Shown here piece by piece: positions 60,758 through 64,000 of a stretch of DNA of 64,000 nucleotides. Position numbers and translations under genes: made by a program. Source of the DNA: Pasteurella sp049670895 (GTDB taxonomy: Bacteria > Pseudomonadota > Gammaproteobacteria > Enterobacterales > Pasteurellaceae). The notes under the pieces were generated by a model. The model saw only the letters and a list, made by a program, of their open reading frames with translations, was not told the origin of the DNA and searched no databases. Position 1 is the stretch's first letter. Every line of letters begins with the position of its first letter. The stretch lies in assembly GCF_049670895.1 (NCBI RefSeq), contig NZ_CP187170.1. The stretch is one strand, 5' to 3'.

Positions 60758-60878
60758 CTATTTTATCCTGTTTTATGCCGTGTTACGGCGGTTATTAGGG
60801 CATTTCATGAAAGCCCTAGTGAATCACTCAACTATATTTAACCACGAACCTCCAAAACTGTTAAGTAGAAAAGTGGAA

Positions 60879-60887
60879 AAGTGCGGT
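60879..60887 (+). repeat. DNA uptake signal sequence
   Basis: Exact AAGTGCGGT in the promoter region between divergent mrp and metG, 72 bases before the metG start. Confidence 0.9.
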
Positions 60888-60958
60888 TAAAGTAGAAAAA
60901 ATACGGTGAATAAGGTAACATAAGCACCAATTTTTTTGTGAAATATAGGAATTAATCA

Positions 60959-63040
60959 ATGGCGAGTTCAGCACGTAATATTTTAGTGACTTGTGCCCTA
61001 CCTTATGCAAATGGTGCAATTCATTTAGGGCATTTATTGGAGCATATTCAAGCAGATATTTGGGTACGTTTTCAACGTATGCGTGGTCATCAGGTGTATT
61101 TTATTTGTGCGGATGATGCACACGGCACACCGATTATGTTGAATGCAGATAAATTGGGAATCTCGCCTGAAGAATTGATCGCTCGCTCTAAAGCGGATCA
61201 CGTAGCGGATTTTGCGGGTTTCAACATTAGTTATGATAACTACCACTCTACCCATAGCCCTGAAAATGAATATTACACCGCTGAATTATATAAAAAATTG
61301 CGTGCCAATGGCTTTATTAAAAGCCGTACCATTTCACAATTATTTGATCCTGAAAAAGGGATGTTTTTGCCTGATCGTTTCGTTAAAGGCACTTGTCCGA
61401 AATGTAAAGCCGAAGATCAATATGGCGATAACTGCGAAGTGTGTGCCTCCACTTATAGCCCAACAGAGCTGATTCATCCTCGTTCTGTGGTGTCGGGAGC
61501 CACCCCTATTTTGAAAGAATCGGAACACTTTTTCTTTGATTTACCTGCCTTTGAAAACATGCTGAAAGCCTGGACGAAATCTGGTTCACTTCAACCTGAA
61601 ATTGCCAACAAAATGCAAGAGTGGTTTGAGGCAGGATTGCAACAATGGGATATTTCTCGTGATGCCCCTTATTTCGGCTTTAAAATTCCCGATACAGAAG
61701 ACAAATATTTCTATGTTTGGCTGGATGCGCCGATTGGTTATATGGCATCGTTCAAAAATCTTTGTGACAGAAACGGCGTGAATTTTGATGATTTCTGGAA
61801 AAAAGACAGCACTGCTGAGCTTTATCATTTCATTGGTAAAGATATTGTGTATTTCCACAGCTTGTTTTGGCCTGCCATGTTGGAAGGCTGTGAATTGCGT
61901 AAGCCGACCAATGTATTTGCCCACGGTTATGTGACCGTAAATGGCGTGAAAATGTCGAAATCTCGTGGTACCTTCATTCAAGCCTCTACTTATTTACGTC
62001 ATCTTGCCCCAGAATATTTACGTTATTACTATGCGGCAAAATTAAACAATCGTATTGAAGATTTAGACTTAAATCTTGAGGATTTTGTGCAACGTTTAAA
62101 TGCGGACGTGGTGAACAAATTCGTTAACCTTGCTTCACGCAGTGCAGGTTTTATTACCAAACGTTTTGAGGGCAAGTTATCTAGCGACGTCGCTGAGCCT
62201 GAATTATTGGCAGAGTTTGTGGCGAAAGCGGAACAGATTGCCACTTATTATGAAGAACGTGAGTTTGGTAAAGTGGTGCGAGAGGTGATGCAATTAGCGG
62301 ATAAAGCCAATAAATACATTGATGACAAAGCCCCTTGGGTAATCGCGAAAGAAGAAGGTCGTGAAGCTGAATTACATGCTGTTTGCTCCATGGCATTACA
62401 ATTATTCCGTGTGCTTGCTATTTATTTAAAACCTGTGATTCCACAAATTATCGAACGTGCAGAAGCCTTCTTACAAGATGAATTTACTTGGGAAAGTTTG
62501 CAACGTCCATTAGTGAATCATCCGATTTTGCCATTTAAAGCACTGGCACAACGTTTAGATCCAAAACAAATTGAGGCGATTGTGAATGAAACCAAAGAAC
62601 AATTTGCCCAACAGCAAGCCCTAGAACAAAAGAATGCGGCACAAAAAAATACAGCCCAACAAAATGCTAAAAGTACATCACCAGATAGCACAACGGTTGA
62701 ACCTATTGCCGACACCATCACCATTGATGACTTTGCCAAATTAGATTTACGTGTGGCAAAAGTGCTGAAATGCGAAGCCGTGCCAGAATCCAATAAATTA
62801 TTGCGTTTTGAATTGGATTTGGGCGACCATACTCGCCAAGTGTTCTCAGGTATTAAAGAAGCCTACAACCATCCTACGGAATTAGAAGGGCGTTTTGTGA
62901 TTATGGTAGCCAATCTCGCTCCACGTAAAATGCGTTTCGGTGTTTCAGAAGGCATGATTTTAAGTGCGGGCACGGGCGGTGCGGATCTGTTCTTACTGAA
63001 TGCCGATGCTGGCGTGAAAGCAGGCATGCAAGTGAAATAA
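60959..63040 (+). CDS. metG: Methionyl-tRNA synthetase
   Basis: A 693-residue class I synthetase charging tRNA-Met. HLGH is at 22-25 and the KMSKS loop at 331-335. The zinc knuckle CPKCKAEDQYGDNCEVC holds four cysteines. A low-complexity Gln/Asn/Ala linker (about 545-575) leads to the C-terminal tRNA-binding OB domain that makes it a dimer (IDDFAKLDLRVAKVLKC). The ATG at 60959 follows ATAGGAATTAATCA. Length is slightly above E. coli (677) because of the linker. Confidence 0.98.
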   Translation: MASSARNILVTCALPYANGAIHLGHLLEHIQADIWVRFQRMRGHQVYFICADDAHGTPIMLNADKLGISPEELIARSKADHVADFAGFNISYDNYHSTHSPENEYYTAELYKKLRANGFIKSRTISQLFDPEKGMFLPDRFVKGTCPKCKAEDQYGDNCEVCASTYSPTELIHPRSVVSGATPILKESEHFFFDLPAFENMLKAWTKSGSLQPEIANKMQEWFEAGLQQWDISRDAPYFGFKIPDTEDKYFYVWLDAPIGYMASFKNLCDRNGVNFDDFWKKDSTAELYHFIGKDIVYFHSLFWPAMLEGCELRKPTNVFAHGYVTVNGVKMSKSRGTFIQASTYLRHLAPEYLRYYYAAKLNNRIEDLDLNLEDFVQRLNADVVNKFVNLASRSAGFITKRFEGKLSSDVAEPELLAEFVAKAEQIATYYEEREFGKVVREVMQLADKANKYIDDKAPWVIAKEEGREAELHAVCSMALQLFRVLAIYLKPVIPQIIERAEAFLQDEFTWESLQRPLVNHPILPFKALAQRLDPKQIEAIVNETKEQFAQQQALEQKNAAQKNTAQQNAKSTSPDSTTVEPIADTITIDDFAKLDLRVAKVLKCEAVPESNKLLRFELDLGDHTRQVFSGIKEAYNHPTELEGRFVIMVANLAPRKMRFGVSEGMILSAGTGGADLFLLNADAGVKAGMQVK

Positions 63041-63059
63041 TTGAGACCGTTATTGAAAA

Positions 63060-63068
63060 AAGTGCGGT
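63060..63068 (+). repeat. DNA uptake signal sequence after metG
   Basis: Exact AAGTGCGGT, 20 bases after the metG stop. Confidence 0.9.
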
Positions 63069-63112
63069 CGAAAAAAGAAAAATATTGACGGTACTTTGGT
63101 TGAAAAGCTAAT

Positions 63113-63140
63113 AGGGCAGCGTAATCGCTGCCCTTGTTGT
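63113..63140. terminator. Terminator between metG and the DASS transporter
   Basis: AGGGCAGCG and CGCTGCCCT around TAAT, followed by TGTTGTTTT. Convergent genes lie on each side. Confidence 0.85.
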
Positions 63141-63183
63141 TTTCCTTAAATGGAATACGGCTTACGGAGCCAATCGGGCTGTT

Positions 63184-64000
63184 TTACCATCTCATCCAGA
63201 AGAAATAAGAGAAGCAACCAATAATGGCAACACAAATAATGTTTAGCAAGAGCCCCACTTTTGCCATTTCAGATTGACGAATAAAGCCTGTGGAGAAAAC
63301 AATCGCATTTGGCGGTGTCGCAATAGGTAACATAAAGGCACAAGAGGCACCCGTTGAAATGATGGCGGCTAAGGAAAGCTCAGGTAAATTGAGCGAGTTT
63401 GCCACGGAGATAAAGATCGGCATCAATAAGGCAGCACTGGCGGTGTTGGAAGTGAATTCCGTTAAAAAAACGATAAACGCACTTAGAACCAATGTCATCA
63501 ATAACCAATGCTGATTGCCCACGAAATTGACGATGGTATCAGCCAAAATTTTACTGGCACCCGTATTTTGCAGCACAATACTTAGCACTAAGCCACCACC
63601 AAAGAGCATTAACACGCCCCATTCTGTTTTTTCTTGGATTTGTTTCCACGTCGCCGCCCCACTCATGGCGAGAATGACCACCGCACTCATGGCAATGACC
63701 GTATCAAAGTTTTTGATTTGGGCAGGCAAACTTAAAAATTCACGAATATAAGGTTCAATAAATTTACTGGCAATGAGTAACAGGGCGGTGATCACGAAAA
63801 TGATTAAGGTGAATAAGCGAATGCCCGTCAGTGAGATGTCTTCAATATCCACTTTAAAAGGCACATTAAAATTCGGCTTTAACACCACCAACAAGGAAAG
63901 AATCATCGCAGGCATAATCAACATCATAATCGGCATTCCATAAGGTAACCATTCACTAAAGCTGATGTTGGTTAGTAATGCAATTAATGCATTAGGTGTA
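63184..64000 (-). CDS. DASS/SLC13-family sodium:dicarboxylate-type symporter, C-terminal part (truncated)
   Basis: The frame stays open to base 64000, so the gene begins beyond the window; at least 271 residues are present. Coding upstream of the internal Met at 63936 continues as TPNALIALLTNISFSEWLPYG, matching the first SNT/GTPN loop of DASS carriers. The second loop is TSNTASAALLMPIF followed by LPIATPPNAIVFSTGF. About seven hydrophobic segments are visible. Family members import succinate, malate, citrate or sulfate with Na+; the substrate cannot be told here. Confidence 0.88.
   Translation of the reverse strand, partial: TPNALIALLTNISFSEWLPYGMPIMMLIMPAMILSLLVVLKPNFNVPFKVDIEDISLTGIRLFTLIIFVITALLLIASKFIEPYIREFLSLPAQIKNFDTVIAMSAVVILAMSGAATWKQIQEKTEWGVLMLFGGGLVLSIVLQNTGASKILADTIVNFVGNQHWLLMTLVLSAFIVFLTEFTSNTASAALLMPIFISVANSLNLPELSLAAIISTGASCAFMLPIATPPNAIVFSTGFIRQSEMAKVGLLLNIICVAIIGCFSYFFWMRW

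Overview
The window is a 64 kb stretch of a Pasteurellaceae chromosome from the branch that uses the Haemophilus influenzae type of DNA uptake signal. I count about 37 exact copies of AAGTGCGGT or its complement, against roughly 0.5 expected by chance. The competing ACAAGCGGT dialect was not noticed. Gene blocks also match Haemophilus order from memory: aspS-nudB-yebC-ruvCAB, gloA-rnt-antiporter, ybgC-tolQRAB-pal, comNOPQ-recC, holD-rimI next to rsmC, bcp/dapA/bamC, rpsB-tsf, and mrp/metG. Genus (Haemophilus, Aggregatibacter, Pasteurella, Avibacterium and relatives) cannot be settled from the window alone.

Layout. 1-2.1 kb is the 3' part of purL. 2.1-5.35 kb is an accessory region with no uptake signal: a very AT-rich gene of the sporadic TIGR04141/DUF6119 family, then a REP-associated tyrosine transposase (RAYT) surrounded by paired palindromic repeats. 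5.35-9.1 kb holds a small secreted protein, a small membrane protein, ybeZ-ybeY and a lipoprotein. 9.1-15 kb is tmcA, a small conserved protein and mfd, followed by two more copies of the REP pair in inverted orientation. 15.3-22.5 kb holds priC, an Na+/H+ antiporter-family protein, rnt, gloA, a large DUF2157/GDYXXLXY membrane protein, cmoA and an ICMT-like protein. 22.7-29.3 kb is aspS, nudB, yebC, a lipoprotein and ruvCAB. 29.3-33.2 kb holds a small periplasmic protein and the cytochrome bd operon cydAB-cydX-ybgE, with recognisable ArcA and FNR boxes. 33.3-38.1 kb is the Tol-Pal operon, followed by three identical tRNA-Lys genes. 38.7-44.4 kb is the competence pseudopilin operon comNOPQ, behind a CRP-S-like site, and recC. 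44.5-51.2 kb holds rimI, holD, rsmC, bcp, dapA, bamC and ppiD. 51.2-57.5 kb is a four-gene ABC efflux operon with its own outer-membrane lipoprotein channel. 57.5-64 kb holds rpsB-tsf, mrp, metG and the 3' part of a DASS-family transporter.

How the genes work together. Most of the window is core metabolism, envelope, translation and DNA repair. The Tol-Pal genes, bamC, ppiD and the efflux operon serve the envelope. The competence theme runs throughout: uptake signals are scattered across core genes, and the comNOPQ uptake genes sit beside recC, whose product processes linear DNA.

The most unusual material is the 2.1-5.3 kb region. It has an intact RAYT, at least five full two-hairpin REP units and one single hairpin around it, and two further units 10 kb away after mfd. 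Some hairpins carry compensatory base changes, so the folded structure has been selected. The adjacent DUF6119 gene is a candidate for a horizontally acquired, possibly defence-related protein, but no function can be proved from sequence alone.
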